Numbered from the stretch's first letter, positions 1 through 11,970 are shown. The stretch is 64,000 bases of DNA from Gigaspora margarita (GCA_009809945.1 WTPW01000715.1:270973-334972), one strand, 5' to 3'. The notes: generated by a model from the sequence alone, not told the origin. Program-made: numbers and translations.

Positions 1-1330
1 TTTAAAGATGAAAAAAATTTTTTCTTTGTAAAAAATATTTTTCTAACTTTAACCCCATTTTTTACTTAGCAGTAATGTGATTTGTCATACAGTCATGTGT
101 ATAAAATTTTTAATTATAAGTCAAATATTGATACATCTAAATTAATGTAGAATATAGTTTTTTTGCATGGTTTTGTTCTAATTTAGTATTTTGTACTTTT
201 TATATATAATAGTTGTTTTCTATATTTGGTTTTTTCCTTTTTTTTGGATTTTATATTTTTTTTTATATTATTTTAATTAAAATAAATAAAATTTTTTCTT
301 GGTTGCTATAAAAATACTTGATCAAAGATCAACCTGTCTTTGCCTTGTATACTCTCCTTTAAGAATCAGATTATACCAAATTAGTCTAAAATTCTTTACA
401 TTTTTATATACTCTATACTATACATTACTGTATCTCTTTACTCTATTTAAATTTACTATTTCAAATTCATAAACTATTACTAGAGTACTGCTGCTCATCC
501 ATCTTCAAACTTATATTTTATTTATACTTTTATGATAAAATTTCTTGTTACACATTCTAGTAGATCTCAATTTCAGATTAGCAGATCCGCGCTAATTTTC
601 TTTAAAAAGATCAATTCCTGAACATGGTGGCAGTGTATTTAAAACTTTACTGACACAAACGGTTTATGTCTTTTTTATAATATAAAATTAAATGTTTTAT
701 TTATTTTATCTGTATTAATATAAATCTTTATATTAATAAACCTCAAATACTATTTATTTGTTAAAATAAAGATTAAAATTTTTTTCTTATTTATTAATAC
801 AACTGTGGCAAGCAATCTAATACAGTATAGTCTTTTTTAATATTGTATAAGTTAGAAATTTTTGACCAAAATTTAAATATTAGCCAATTGACCATTGGCC
901 ATTTGCCAACCAATTGCTAAAAAAATTGGTCACAAAAATTGCCCACACTGAGCAAATGTACTAAGCAACATGGTGGTATGAAGTGCCATCCATCATACTA
1001 ATGATTCATATAGAATATGGATTGAATAATTGAATTCAGATTTGTCCAAATTCAGGTTATATACAAAGTAGTATTTAGATTTGATTTGAATAGCCTTGAA
1101 TTAAAGAATAGGATCGAGGTACTACTACCTTTGTTACTCTCATAAGTAATTAATACTATAGTATAAGTGTAGCTACTATAATTTAAACTTATTAAACCTA
1201 AGAATGATTTTTTGTCTCATTACAAATCTTCATCATGACAACTAATTCACAGACCACATCAAACATTTAATTTTATATTTTAGAATGTAATTTTTTTATT
1301 ATTTTACGGTTTCTATAAAACTTGTGGGTA
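1..1330. other. AT-rich intergenic DNA, no gene seen
   Basis: No open frame of note and no recognisable domain on either strand. The stretch is made of A/T runs and short repeats, for example a cluster of TTGGCCA/CCAATTG-type inverted motifs near 885-945. Probably old degraded transposon sequence. Confidence 0.6.
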
Positions 1331-1941
1331 TAGTCTGGTGCAAAAAGATTTGTACCTCAAATAGCTCTGCTTAAAATAATTTTTGTACTAATTAATTTTT
1401 ATTTCTTTAATTTATTATAATCATTAGGTTATCAGATTAATAAAAATAAAAGCATTTTGATTATTTTATTGATAAAATAAAAAGTTTATTAATAGTAACT
1501 CTTTTTAAAAATATTTACTATATAATTTACTATAGTAATTTATATATACATGTATATAGTAAAAAAATCAAATAGTCAAGCTTTAAAGCTTAATTTCACA
1601 ACAACTAGTAATTCAATTTTGCTCAAATTTTAACCATATCTTTATCATATGCACATTAATGCACTTGCGTAGTACAAGCTCATAAAACTGCATATTAGTT
1701 GCGAAATCAGTTAAAATATCTTTTTTTCAAAGAATTTTTTTTTTCAAATACAGTGAATTGTACATGCTTAATTATTAAAATAAAACAATGTTAAACCAAT
1801 AAAAATTATATAATAAGTTAGATTAAAACCTATTTTATTTGATATCAAAAATTTTTAATAATTAATCAGAAATATAAAAACTTTTACTTAGAGTCAAGTT
1901 TATGAAATTTTTTGAAGTACAAATCTTTCTGCACCAGACCA
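1331..1941. mobile_element. Tc1/mariner-type MITE, copy 1
   Basis: A 611-bp element with terminal inverted repeats that start TAGTCTGGTGCAAAAAGATT and end AATCTTTCTGCACCAGACCA. It is flanked by TA on both sides, as expected for a TA target duplication. Two further copies lie at 22510-23103 and 34340-34955 and share the termini and much of the interior, including an AAAGTTTATTAATAGTAACT-like block. No coding capacity, so it is non-autonomous and must have been moved by a transposase encoded elsewhere. Confidence 0.85.
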
Positions 1942-1989
1942 TACAGGAAAATAGAAGTTTTATATACTAGGAAAATGGGAACCATTTAA

Positions 1990-2156
1990 GTCCGAAGGAC
2001 AAATATAAAATGCCACATCTGATCTAGCCAATAAGGATCAGTTTTATTGTTTTGATTATTTTTTATGTTACACCTGATCTAGCCAATCAGGATTCAGAAT
2101 TTGTTAACACACAGACATCAGGATCACTATTGCTCCACCTGTAATGTCCTTCGGAC
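1990..2156. mobile_element. Short inverted-repeat element with GTCCGAAGGACA ends
   Basis: About 167 bp bounded by GTCCGAAGGACA (1990-2001) and its reverse complement TGTCCTTCGGAC (2145-2156). The interior carries two direct copies of a roughly 26-bp motif containing CTGATCTAGCCAAT at about 2017 and 2074. Non-coding MITE-like insertion; the transposon family is unclear. Confidence 0.6.
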
Positions 2157-3673
2157 AATAAAATTTGGCAAATTTTGTTTTTTTAACTTATTAGTAAGAA
2201 GAATCTGTTGGTTTGGTTTCTGGGTTAGAGTTTGCAATTTCTCTATATTATTAGGTTCTTTTTATAAATATTAAAAGTAGTTTATAATAAAATTAAAACT
2301 AATTGTAGTAATAAAGTTAGCCAATTTTTTGACAATTTTTACTATTTATTTATAAGTAATGCATATCATTTTACCAAATTAGGAGGACATTTAAAGTCTA
2401 ACACCTTATAAATTATCTAATTTTCTGATTTTAATTAATTAAGGTTAGGTTCATATTTGAGTTAGAAAGAAGTTATTTTTATATAGTAAAGTTGCATTTT
2501 TGACACTTTTGCTTAATTAACAAAGACTAGTTTAGATAGTTATTTTTGATATATTTTCTGTTTTTGTCTTTGCCATCTTGCTTTATTTTTTTCAGACTGA
2601 TCTGGGTTATATATCAGGAAATTTTAGGCTTTAAACAACCCCAAATTAGGCTATTGTGTCCATCAATTCAGTTAATAGTCCAAATTGCCTAATTTAGTAA
2701 AATTATGTGCATCATTTATTTGAAATTTTAGAAAAAGAACCTTCTAATGTTAGAGAAACTGCAAACTCAGAACAAGAAACTAAACTAACAGCTTCTTCTT
2801 GCTAAATAAGTTGAGAAAGCAAAATTTGCCCAAATTTTACATATGAAATTTAGGTGTGTCAATCATTTGACCTATAATTAAAATTTACTGTGACATATTA
2901 TGTTACTGTTAGTTAATTTCTGTTGTTTTTGACAAATTTACATTTTGAAAATTGAAAATTAAAAAAATTTTGATCTAGTTTTTAAGATAAATATTTTCTT
3001 TATTTCTTGTTCTATATGTCTGTAAACTTTTAGTTAAGCTAACCTAGATCTTTGGCTTAAAGTTTATAGTAAATTCATATGTTTTTCTTATAATATTTAT
3101 TATAGATAGTATTCTAGGGGCAATATCCCTTGATTGATAGTAAGTCATTACGTAAATAGATAGAGCGAGTGAAAGAAAGATAATTATAGAATAGAATAAT
3201 GAATATATCTAGTAGTAAATAGAAATTTCTATAGAATATACAAATATAGAATAGTATAGAAAAATAAATAAGGAAATATAAAGAAATAGGTATAAAAATA
3301 CCAAAATAGAAAATGTTCGGTTGGATGGTACATGGAACCATTTCATTATTTTTCGGCACAAACCATTATCTTCATCCACGTGATAACAACGGTTACATTA
3401 TTAAGCCACTAAGAATACGTAATAATGCCTAATACTATTAAGGTAAGATTAATATAGATATGATAGTACAATATGAAAGGTAAGTGGCGACATAGAGAAT
3501 TAGACAGATACAGAAGTGAGAGGCCTGGGGAAAATTTTTTTGTTAAATTGCAAAGACCCTATATATAAAACTAAATCGTTGCGGCATATGCAAAGTCAAT
3601 CCAATAAAAGTAGAAATAAAATATATACATTCATCTACAAAATTTGCAGATTTGTTATATTATAATGCAAGCA
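2157..3673. other. AT-rich intergenic DNA, no supported gene
   Basis: A hydrophobic 81-codon reverse-strand frame at 3114-3359 is the longest here, but its composition is what random AT-rich sequence gives and it has no domain. A more complex patch at 3330-3560 contains CACGTG-like and TTACG motifs. This is also the region just downstream of the reverse-strand protease-like gene. Confidence 0.5.
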
Positions 3674-4882
3674 CTAATCCCCCCTCATAAGAATTGAATC
3701 TATATCTGTCGCAAAACCAATATTTCCGATACCTCCAGTTAGTATACCAGTCAAATGAGCTTTATCACTCTCAAAGAAAGTAAATACAGGACCTCCAATA
3801 TCATAAATATGATTTTCAATATTGATAACGTATGAAATTTTATAAGGATCAATTGCATCAAAATAAATTGCCTCATTTGATCTTAGATAACCACAAGTAA
3901 GATGTGTAAAATAGCCAGATTTACATGAATGAATACCCAAATAATCATTTTCCCGTGTAGTCTTTCCATATGTATTGATCCGTGGGTACATAGGTGAATC
4001 CGTGTTCCTTATAATTCTTGTTGGTCTGACATTACCTTCAATACTGACTATGCCAACATCGGTCTTATGATGTGAGCTTATTCTACTCATTCTTCCAATA
4101 TAATTGTATATATTTAGTGAACCCCACGGTTTAAGAAAATACTCTTGTTCAAATCGATAACAACGTCCTGATGTTACAATAACATTCTCATTTGTTTCGT
4201 TCCTTCTTGCCCAAAAACCTATTGAACATGTAACATCTTGATTTAAATTACACAACCCATCTCCATTCTCTATAAGCGTTTGTATAATTCGACGATTTAT
4301 AGCATTTAATTTGTGTTGTTCATTAGTATTAGGTAAATTTCCATATTCAAAAACTGGCGCTGGATTAACAAATTGTCTATTGACTTCATCTATGAACTCT
4401 CTATTAGGTTCATCAAATCCATGATATGAAGCTATAACGATATTATTAAATGTTACATCAATGAAAATAGCAACAAGCTCTGGATTATATTGAAGCGCTA
4501 GTCTTGTTAAATTTTTATATCTGGTTTTTAAATCGAATAAGCTAAGATTATTTACAGATCTTTCGAATGTTAATAAGTGGTTAATTGGTATTACATCAGA
4601 CAAATTTCGTATTTCATTGACCTCAGTTTCGGTAGTAGTGTAAAAGACTACATTATTATCAGTTGTCCTGATATAAGATCCTGAGTATTCTTCATCAACT
4701 AAGTTTTGTTTTACAATAAGGTCTGCATCCATTAAGTCTAATTCCCTGTCTATTAAATCATCTATTTCGTTATCTGGTACGTTCCATAATCTTGCCAATG
4801 CCTCATGTTGAGCATTAATTATCGGATATTTTTGTAATATAAAAATAAATAATAAAATTATTAAAAAGTAAATGTTTCTCAT
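3674..4882 (-). CDS. Secreted S1-family serine protease homologue, predicted inactive
   Basis: A 402-aa protein from an ATG at 4882. Residues 1-24 form a signal peptide (hydrophobic core, cleavage near NA/Q25), so the product is probably secreted. Residues about 25-205 are a long N-terminal pro-region resembling that of streptogrisin/alpha-lytic-type proteases. Residues about 208-400 have the chymotrypsin fold. The His motif usually read TAGHC is here TSGRC (Arg240), and the Ser motif GDSGGP is YDIGGP (Ile362); the Asp motif TDVGIV (Asp275) is kept. With nucleophile and general base both missing it should not hydrolyse peptides. Each change needs one base substitution (CAT to CGT, AGT to ATT). 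The frame is intact, so the fold appears to be maintained, possibly for binding or as a decoy. It is paralogous to the broken gene at 57164-58436, which keeps the triad. S1 membership is strong; the function is unknown. Confidence 0.85.
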   Translation of the reverse strand: MRNIYFLIILLFIFILQKYPIINAQHEALARLWNVPDNEIDDLIDRELDLMDADLIVKQNLVDEEYSGSYIRTTDNNVVFYTTTETEVNEIRNLSDVIPINHLLTFERSVNNLSLFDLKTRYKNLTRLALQYNPELVAIFIDVTFNNIVIASYHGFDEPNREFIDEVNRQFVNPAPVFEYGNLPNTNEQHKLNAINRRIIQTLIENGDGLCNLNQDVTCSIGFWARRNETNENVIVTSGRCYRFEQEYFLKPWGSLNIYNYIGRMSRISSHHKTDVGIVSIEGNVRPTRIIRNTDSPMYPRINTYGKTTRENDYLGIHSCKSGYFTHLTCGYLRSNEAIYFDAIDPYKISYVINIENHIYDIGGPVFTFFESDKAHLTGILTGGIGNIGFATDIDSILMRGD

Positions 4883-6200
4883 AATTGCTTAAATTTAATT
4901 ATAATTAATAATTATTGAATAATAAAGATATTGATTAAAAAATAATATTATAATCATGCAATTTAAATTGACATTGCTGCATTATCAAGAATCGAATGTA
5001 AGGTATTATTAACAGGTCATGTGTTTTATATCACTAGGATAAAAAATATATATTTATAAAGTTTAATCATTCTGTGAATTACTGCATGCTTTTATATATT
5101 TTTTATTATTCTATACTGTTTTGTATAATTGTTAATTGTCTTTATTTAGCTTTATTTTACAATTAGAATAGGCCTTGTATTTAGATAAGATTGTCGGATT
5201 AGTTAATTAATTTATCTAAATTATTTGAACTATTTAAGGGTAGAGTATGTCGATCATTTTCGATAATAGTCATATTATGTAGCACAGATACAAAAACTTA
5301 CTACTATGGTTAACAAAAAAAAAAAAAAAAAAACATTTATGGTATTTTAAATGTACGAATTTTCATTTTGAAGCAAAGAATTTAATATTTTATATTTAAT
5401 TTTTTTTTTAAAAAAAAAAAAATACGTCAAGTTAGCGATAGTTGTGACGGAAAATTTTTTTTTTTTTACGACGGACAAGACAAGTTTAAACCCGGTTTTT
5501 GATAGTAGGGGGACGTCTAAAGCAGAGCAGATTCTTAAAAAATATTTTATCGAATTAACTTTAGGGTTAGGATCATCTTAGATTAAGGTTAGATGGGTTT
5601 TGGTTTGTGAATTTTTTTATTTTTGTTTAATGTATATCGATATATCAAATCAAGAATATTGAATGTACGTACGTAATTGATATGCTCTATTCCATATTGG
5701 AAAAAATTAACCAAATTTGACAACAATGATCAAATATTATCGCTATAAAGTAAATGGTTGACGTTTTTATTAGTCGTATCAAAAACAAGATTCAAGTGTG
5801 TGAAAAGCTCTAATATATAAATAACTTCATTCTTCTTGTAAAAATTATCGTCTGCCACGATTGCTTGTACATTTTTACCAATTATTTTCATCATATAAAC
5901 TAAATCATTTCTAATCACACAATTTAAGTCTCATGACTGTAGAAGAAAATCTCATTTCATTCACTATGTAGATCAAGTCAGTTAATAAAGTTATTATAAA
6001 ACATTTTTGGTTTAACTACGATAATAGTTCGTATTTATCGCTTTTGAAAAAATGGTTCAAAATTGTTGTAAAGAACGAATTGTATACTTTGTTCGTATAA
6101 GAATTTATACAAATGGGTAGGTTTTATCGAAATGTACAATCTATCATTACGTTTTTGATTCCTTAAAAAATTAGATCAGTATAATAATTGATCGGATCTG
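4883..6200. other. Intergenic DNA with homopolymer tracts, no supported gene
   Basis: Contains long A and T runs at 5316-5333, 5400-5421 and 5454-5467, and no domain-bearing frame. The 62-codon frame at 5730-5918 (-) has no recognisable feature. The first few hundred bases (4883-5100) are the presumed promoter region of the reverse-strand protease-like gene, but no distinct promoter motif can be asserted. Confidence 0.45.
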
Positions 6201-6321
6201 AATGGTATGACACAAAAATACCCCTATTTTAATTCTGGTCATCCGTACCATACTAATCTGTTGTATAATATAAGGAATTACAGCAGATCAATATGGTACC
6301 AGTATAAGTACAGAGTTTAGG

Positions 6322-6702
6322 ATAATATGGGGTCTTTGCCTTGAAAATGACCTTACGGGGCTATGTAGATCTTATGAATAAAAATTAAAATTTCTATCCA
6401 CCCAGTAATCCAATTCAAATAAACTTTTTTTTTATTTTGTAGAACTTAGTGAGTTCTACAAAATAAAAAAAAGTTTATTTGANNNNNNTATATAGATCTT
6501 ATGAATAAAAATTAAAATTTCTAGCCACCCAGTAATCCAATCCTAATAAACCTTTTTTTATTTTGTAGAACTTAGTGAGTTCTACAAAATAAAAAAAAAG
6601 TTTATTTGAATTGGATTACTCGGTGGCTAGAAATTTTAATTTTTATTCATAAGATCTACATAGCCCCGTAAGGTCATTTTCAAGGCAAAGACCCCATATT
6701 AT
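6322..6702. mobile_element. Foldback (hairpin) element pair with an assembly gap
   Basis: The outer ends are inverted copies: ATATGGGGTCTTTGCC near 6325 and its complement at 6686-6700. Inside, each half folds around the motif AGAACTTAGTGAGTTCT with long flanking arms containing ATAAACTTTTTTT. A run of six Ns (6483-6488) lies at the tip of the first half, so the assembler failed in this structure and the true length is uncertain. A shorter element of the same layout, also with a CACTGAG-type centre, is at 29182-29479. Confidence 0.8.
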
Positions 6703-6756
6703 ATAGATAAATACAATACCCTTATTCTGTTATTAATTAAAATAGATCAGTATGGA

Positions 6757-8213
6757 TGATGCGGTTACGGTTATATGTAACCGATTCTAGTCGGTCAGAG
6801 GGGCTTAGCTGACCGACTAAATTACAGATTTCAAAACAGATCGACACGGATCAGCCCAATAAGCGGAAGATCCCGTAAATACTATGCGTGATCGACTGTT
6901 GTGAGAGGGAAAAATCTATCCAATACGATCCAATATCTAAAACTGTCCAATACTAATACTAAACAATACTAAAATCCACGGATATTCAAGACTCAACCTT
7001 AAAGTGGCAGGCAGAAAAAGAGGCGTGTGGTTGAATTGGTCCGAGTATTAAGGTTTGGAATGTTGAGGTGCCGATATAGCTTTCAGATAAGTATAGGCTT
7101 CAGGTTGTAATGTCCTTTTGTTTAATGCTAACAACACACTAATCCACTAATTCTCTATTGGGTGCGTAGCTTGGATTCTTTGGTTTCAATCGTGAACTTT
7201 GTTCACGATATCACGTGATTAATCGTCCGATTGGTCACGAGTAATTTCTGCGGCTGCGTCGATCGGATTTTCAACTTAAATTCCGACGGCTGCTAGAGGC
7301 GGTCGGAAAGTGAATTCACGGGGTTAAATAATACGGCGTCACGGGGATCAACAATGGATTAATTCAACAATACAGTATCACGGGTTCAATTGTCTGCTAA
7401 ATGAGGTAATCGATCTGAGTTTTTAATATAAATGGGTACTGATTACTAATCGACACTTCTGTCTTCTTTCTCTACTACGAATACGGGTTTTTCTACTATC
7501 ACGATATTACGACGAATCAACCTTTACTATCAATAATACGACAAGAACTTCTACTAAAATAAGGTTTCGAAGTTTTAGAACTCCAAAGAGTTGCTTTATT
7601 TCTAAGGTGAGCTTGAAGCCCTTATATACTTATGATTACAAACTAAAAAACGAGTAAAAAGAATCTTTACTAATTATCCCATCAATTAATTCCCTTCAAT
7701 CAATAGAATCTTTCGAATCTTTCTAATCAATTAATTCTCTTCGATCAATTGAATCTATAGAATCTCTTGATCCTATTAAGTTTCGTGATTCTTTTAATTC
7801 ACTGATCTTACTAAAAATAGCTACTGCAATACTTCGAATAAAAACAAAAATAATAATAATAGAAATAATAAAAAAAACAAAATTGGTATAGCCTTATTTT
7901 ATGCTTGTGCTACCCCGGCTAAATTCAACCGTCACACTGTACACAAAATATGTTTCTTTGTGTAACCATAAATTTGTCGATCCTTATTTTCGTGCTTTAA
8001 TCTCAATTATCTCAAGAACTAACGGCCATTAGAATCAGAAACATCGGCTCTACAACTTTGGTTAAAGGATCAAAGAACCTTTGCATAGTAAAATAATTAA
8101 TCGACTATAGTCGGCTATTAGCCGGTATGACCGACCGCAGTTAGCCGGTTATATGCCTATAGTCGATAATAACCGACCGAAACCGACCGTAACAGACCGA
8201 ACCCATCCCTAGT
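6757..8213. other. Repeat-derived region with LTR-like sequence, no gene
   Basis: Higher GC than its surroundings. It starts with ACCGATT/TCGGTC-type inverted motifs (6775-6825) and ends with a cluster of CCGACCG motifs (8098-8205). Read on the reverse strand, 7560-7640 resembles an LTR promoter: TATATAAGGG at about 7625 followed by AATAAAGC. Downstream it carries GAATC-rich repeats (7680-7790). The same layout, TATA box then GAATTC-rich repeats, recurs at 31249-31690. Probably a degraded retrotransposon terminus. No coding frame found. Confidence 0.35.
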
Positions 8214-8228
8214 TACAGGGTGCAAAAA

Positions 8229-9249
8229 GGTATTACGAATATCAGTATGGTACGACATACCAGATCAGTATGGTATGGTGCAAAATACCCATTTTAAAAT
8301 CCGTACCATACTGCTTTTGGTTTATATATTATTAAGGTTTGGTTTTAGAATTGGTATTTTACACCTAATACCGGGATTACAGAAGATCAGTATGGTACGA
8401 CATGCCAGATCAGTATGGTATGGATGCAATTTTATCAAACCGTTCCATATTGATCTGCTATTATATTAAATATATATATTAGCAGAACAGTATGGTACGC
8501 TTTGATAAAATCCACACCATACCATACCATACGGATCTGGTAGCTTTACATTTTTTAGCGTTAGCGTTATATTTGTAATTGATAAGCGAACTTGATATCT
8601 TTAATATAAGTTTTCACACTTGATATATTTTTCAATCTTTTTATCATACAAATTTGTCCTTATTGTAGACATTAAGTTCAGTTTTGATAATAAATCACAA
8701 ATGAAAGAATCAATGCTTGAACAAATTCCCAGTCACGTGATCTTCCGCGTCAATTAGCCAATTAAAAATCAGGATCAGATTTAACGTAAAGAAATTTAAA
8801 ACAAATGTTTGTTTTGCAAAAATCGTATTTATCGTAAGATTTATACTGGCAAATCGTCTTTCTGGCCTAATAAAAAAGTTTCCTCGCACAATTTTGCTAT
8901 ATAATGCTCCTTCTAACCACCAACATGAACCCAAACCCTAACATAAATCATTTTTTTCTCAAAGATAACTTGATGCCGGAAAGTCACGTGACAGAAAATC
9001 GATCCTACGCCCTGTCAACTACCAGATCCGTATGGTATGGTATGGTGTGGATTTTATCAATCGTACCATACTGTTCTGCTAATATATAGGTTTAATATAA
9101 TAGCAGATTAGTATGGTACGATTTTTAAATATATGTACCATACTATTTTTGATACTATATTTATGCAGACCAGTATGGTACGGTTTGATAAAATTGCATC
9201 CATACCATACTGATCTGGTATGTCGTACCATACTGATATTCGTAATACC
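8229..9249. mobile_element. Element with long terminal inverted repeats
   Basis: The left arm (8229-8538) and right arm (9019-9249) are inverted copies. Both contain many copies of CAGATCAGTATGGTACG and its complement, so each arm is also internally palindromic. The left arm holds an extra segment of about 170 bp, apparently an internal duplication starting near 8278. The 480-bp middle (8539-9018) is unique, non-repetitive DNA containing two CACGTGA motifs. Related GTATGGTAC motifs occur at 6200-6300. No transposase is encoded, and short frames within it are by-products of the repeats. Confidence 0.75.
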
Positions 9250-9419
9250 TCCTAATACCAGACCGATCAGCTCGCCCATACCATACGGATTTTCTGTAAT
9301 ACCGAAAACCCCACTGAATCAAACGTAGAAAGATTTTATAATATTTGGATTTTAACTACTGGTGAAATGGCTATCGTTATGAAAGAGGTAATTCCTAATG
9401 CCAACTTTCCTCCCTCAAT

Positions 9420-9480
9420 AATATAAAATTGCTTAGACCATGCGCATGCACGCATGCATGCATGCATTCATGCGCATGGT
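9420..9480. repeat. Alternating GCATGC tract
   Basis: Overlapping ATGC/GCATGCATGC units (about 9440-9478), a purine-pyrimidine alternating stretch able to form Z-DNA or cruciforms. The tract is bounded by inverted CATGCGCATG motifs at 9439 and 9471. Confidence 0.6.
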
Positions 9481-9752
9481 ACCCATCTGGAATTTCGGCC
9501 GATTCGGATATCCGAATTAAAAAAAAAACAGATATTCAGTGTCATGCTTAATTTTTTTGTTTCATTTTTTTTTATCACTATCGTTATTTTTTGAATTTCT
9601 TTTTTTGGTATAGTTTGTGATAGGGTTGGGTTATTAAAGCTTCAATCGAGAGATTGAAGTTTCAAGCGAGCGATTAAAACTTCAATCGAATGATTAAAGC
9701 TCCAATCGAGAGATTGAAGCTTCAAGTGGATGATTAAACTCTAATCAAGAGA

Positions 9753-9897
9753 TTAGGGATTGGAACTGTTTAAAAATTGCTCTATAGTTCCGAGTAAAAT
9801 TATGTTAGTCGTGAGCCGGAATTATTTTAATGCCGGCCAAATTAAACGGTTAAACGATTAAACGTTTAAGAAAATTTTAAGCGGTTCCAATCCCTAA
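9753..9897. mobile_element. MITE with TTAGGGATTGGAAC termini
   Basis: Bounded by TTAGGGATTGGAAC and its complement GTTCCAATCCCTAA, about 145 bp, inside the LTR-like sequence. A second inner pair, GCCGGAAT/ATGCCGGC, sits near the centre. The termini resemble hAT-type ends, but no clear 8-bp duplication is visible. Confidence 0.5.
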
Positions 9898-10009
9898 GCT
9901 CCAAGCGAGGGATTAAAAATCCCACAGGAATTAAAGATATATAAGGGTGTAATTCATTCCGTGAAGAAAAGGACGATTATTAGAGCGATTGTTAATAATT
10001 GTGGATAGT

Positions 10010-10257
10010 GGGTTTTGGTCAAAATCCCGATAGGTCATAATCCCGAAAAAAAAATCCCGACAATCAAAAGAAGCTTTCCTTGAGTAACTTTACTATAAAA
10101 TCAACTAAACTCAAACCCTAACCCCTAACCCTAATCTAGGCACTCCCCTAACCCTAACCTAACTTAAATAAATTTAATGATTTTTTTGTTGTCGGGATTG
10201 TCGTGATTTTTATTGTCGGGATTATGACTGTCGGGATTCTGTTTGTCGGGATTTTGA
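10010..10257. mobile_element. Mutator-like MITE with 10-bp target duplication
   Basis: A 248-bp insertion flanked by the perfect direct repeat TGTGGATAGT (10000-10009 and 10258-10267). Both ends contain inverted, repeated AATCCCGA motifs (TCAAAATCCCGA at the left, TCGGGATTTTGA at the right). A 9-11 bp target duplication is typical of Mutator-like elements. The middle (10100-10165) carries several CCCTAA-type units. Confidence 0.75.
10100..10165. repeat. Interstitial telomere-like repeat
   Basis: Degenerate tandem CCCTAA/CCTAACCCC units, the complement of the common fungal telomere repeat TTAGGG, inside the Mutator-like MITE. A second cluster is at 12076-12098. Too short and degenerate to be a telomere. 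Confidence 0.6.
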
Positions 10258-10441
10258 TGTGGATAGTATTAGTATTATTGTAATAATCCGCCGTATAAAT
10301 GTTTCTAATAAAGAGAAACCTATAACCTGTAATTATGTGTGTTAGTTTATTGATTTAATCCATTTAACCTTAACGACTAATTGTCACGATCGATGCTAAA
10401 TTGGTCCAAAACCCTATCAACTCTCCCACCAGTTGTAACAC

Positions 10442-11970
10442 CAGATATAGCTTATCGGATAAATGGATGACGAATTGATCTGAATTGGAACTCTACCCTT
10501 AACAAATTACTTAAAGACCAGAAAACCAACCTGAAAAAAAAATCAAAATATAACGAACCTATTCATACCCCTAATCGTGGTTCTTTTATTACTACTTAAC
10601 ATTACATCGCAAATTTCAAGGGAACCCAAACACTTAAGATTAAACCAAAATTCCAGCAAAAACTATTAGAACGAGATCAAATCTCATTATTACACTAAAA
10701 TGAAAAAGAATTGCTACACAATAAAATAGGGATCAAAAGTTAAATTACCTATTAGCATTTTAGAATGACAACACTACAACACTAAATCAACCAGAATATA
10801 AAAAAAAAAATATAGATGCCTAAACTCCCAGCGTATGTGCAGGCGCATGACTTGTTACACATTAACGATTTCCATCACTTCCCGTAAAGAGTGTAATAAT
10901 TATTTCTAATTTCGGCAACAATTTTCATAAGTCCCACCCCAGATCATAACATGGAGACCTAGCGCTATTTCTGGGTGCATATCAGTAAAATCACAACTAA
11001 TGTAAACTGATTCATCAAATACTGAAATAAAAATTCACATCTGATATATCAGACCGGATCATTCCAATATGAATCATGTATATATGCAATATGATACAAT
11101 CTGTTTATAGAACACGTAGAATTTAAGATCAGCTGAGCAAAGCGAGGCAAAAATTAAATTTCCATATTTTATAATTCTAGTCAACAACTAGACTCATCGT
11201 AAATGTACGAATACAAGACTCAAGTCTGTTTTATTCCACTAACTTTTAAACCCTTTGGCAGACTACGATTCGGTGCACCCTGAAAGGTTATTTCGTGAAA
11301 AAAATTTAAAGTGCATATAATACACACTTTGCACTCACGATAGGCAATCTGGTACTTGAACTAAAACCGCGTTTAGTGCATATGCACATTTACGAGAATT
11401 AATTATGATCAAGTTTATCAATCAAATAAACCCGATAACTTACAAAGATATTTTGTACAACTAGGAATTAAACGGCAAAGACAAACATGAGTACTAAATA
11501 AAATTGTAGTCTAAATGTATCGTCAAAATGAGGCCGCACTTGATCATGTACTAATTGATATCAACAATGATTTAGTTCGATTTTTAGATTATCACATGGT
11601 TATCCGAGCATCAACTTTGTACACATTGTCGATTATTCAAATTATATCATAACATATTTTGTCACTAGATGGAGGTAGAAAACAATAATACACACGAGCA
11701 TTCTATTACTCATTTGGTGGAGGTTACTCAGGGAAACGGAATTTATACAATAAATTTTTAAAATATACGTGCTATGTATGCGATTTGCTGATTATTAAAA
11801 ATAAAAGTGCGATTTAATGAAATTTTTTTAATGCATTTTATGTTACATTTTTTAGTACATTTTTTTGTTTAAACATTAACATACTGCTAAATGCTATTTA
11901 ATTTATTCACATTTTACTAAAAAATTTATTTAATTTATTTCGTACTTAACATACCACTAAGGAATTATCT
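10442..11970. other. Non-coding region, no supported gene
   Basis: Moderately complex sequence without a long open frame or recognisable domain in any of the frames inspected. The part just after the LTR-like end could be internal retrotransposon sequence too decayed to read. Confidence 0.4.

Larger units (their letters stand above)
9611..10441 (+). repeat. Candidate solo LTR, interrupted by two MITEs
   Basis: Starts TGTGATAGGG and ends TTGTAACA, consistent with TG..CA ends. The 5' part has degenerate repeats of a TCAATCGAGAGATTGAAG-like motif. A TATA-like ATATATAAGGG is at about 9939, then after the inserts come GTATTAGTATTATTG and TAATAAAGAGAAACC. The block after the inserts (10260-10440) is closely similar to 54890-55042, and part of it recurs at 32545-32585, so it is a dispersed family. 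No second LTR or internal coding region was found. The boundaries are inferred. Confidence 0.45.

Noticed and set aside
3114..3359. 81-codon hydrophobic reverse-strand frame
   Set aside because: Phe/Ile/Tyr-rich composition as expected from AT-rich DNA, no domain, and no sign of a gene context.
8275..9328. Several overlapping frames on both strands (60-75 codons)
   Set aside because: They follow the GTATGGTAC inverted repeats and encode repeated HTRSVWYG-like peptides on both strands, a by-product of the palindromes.
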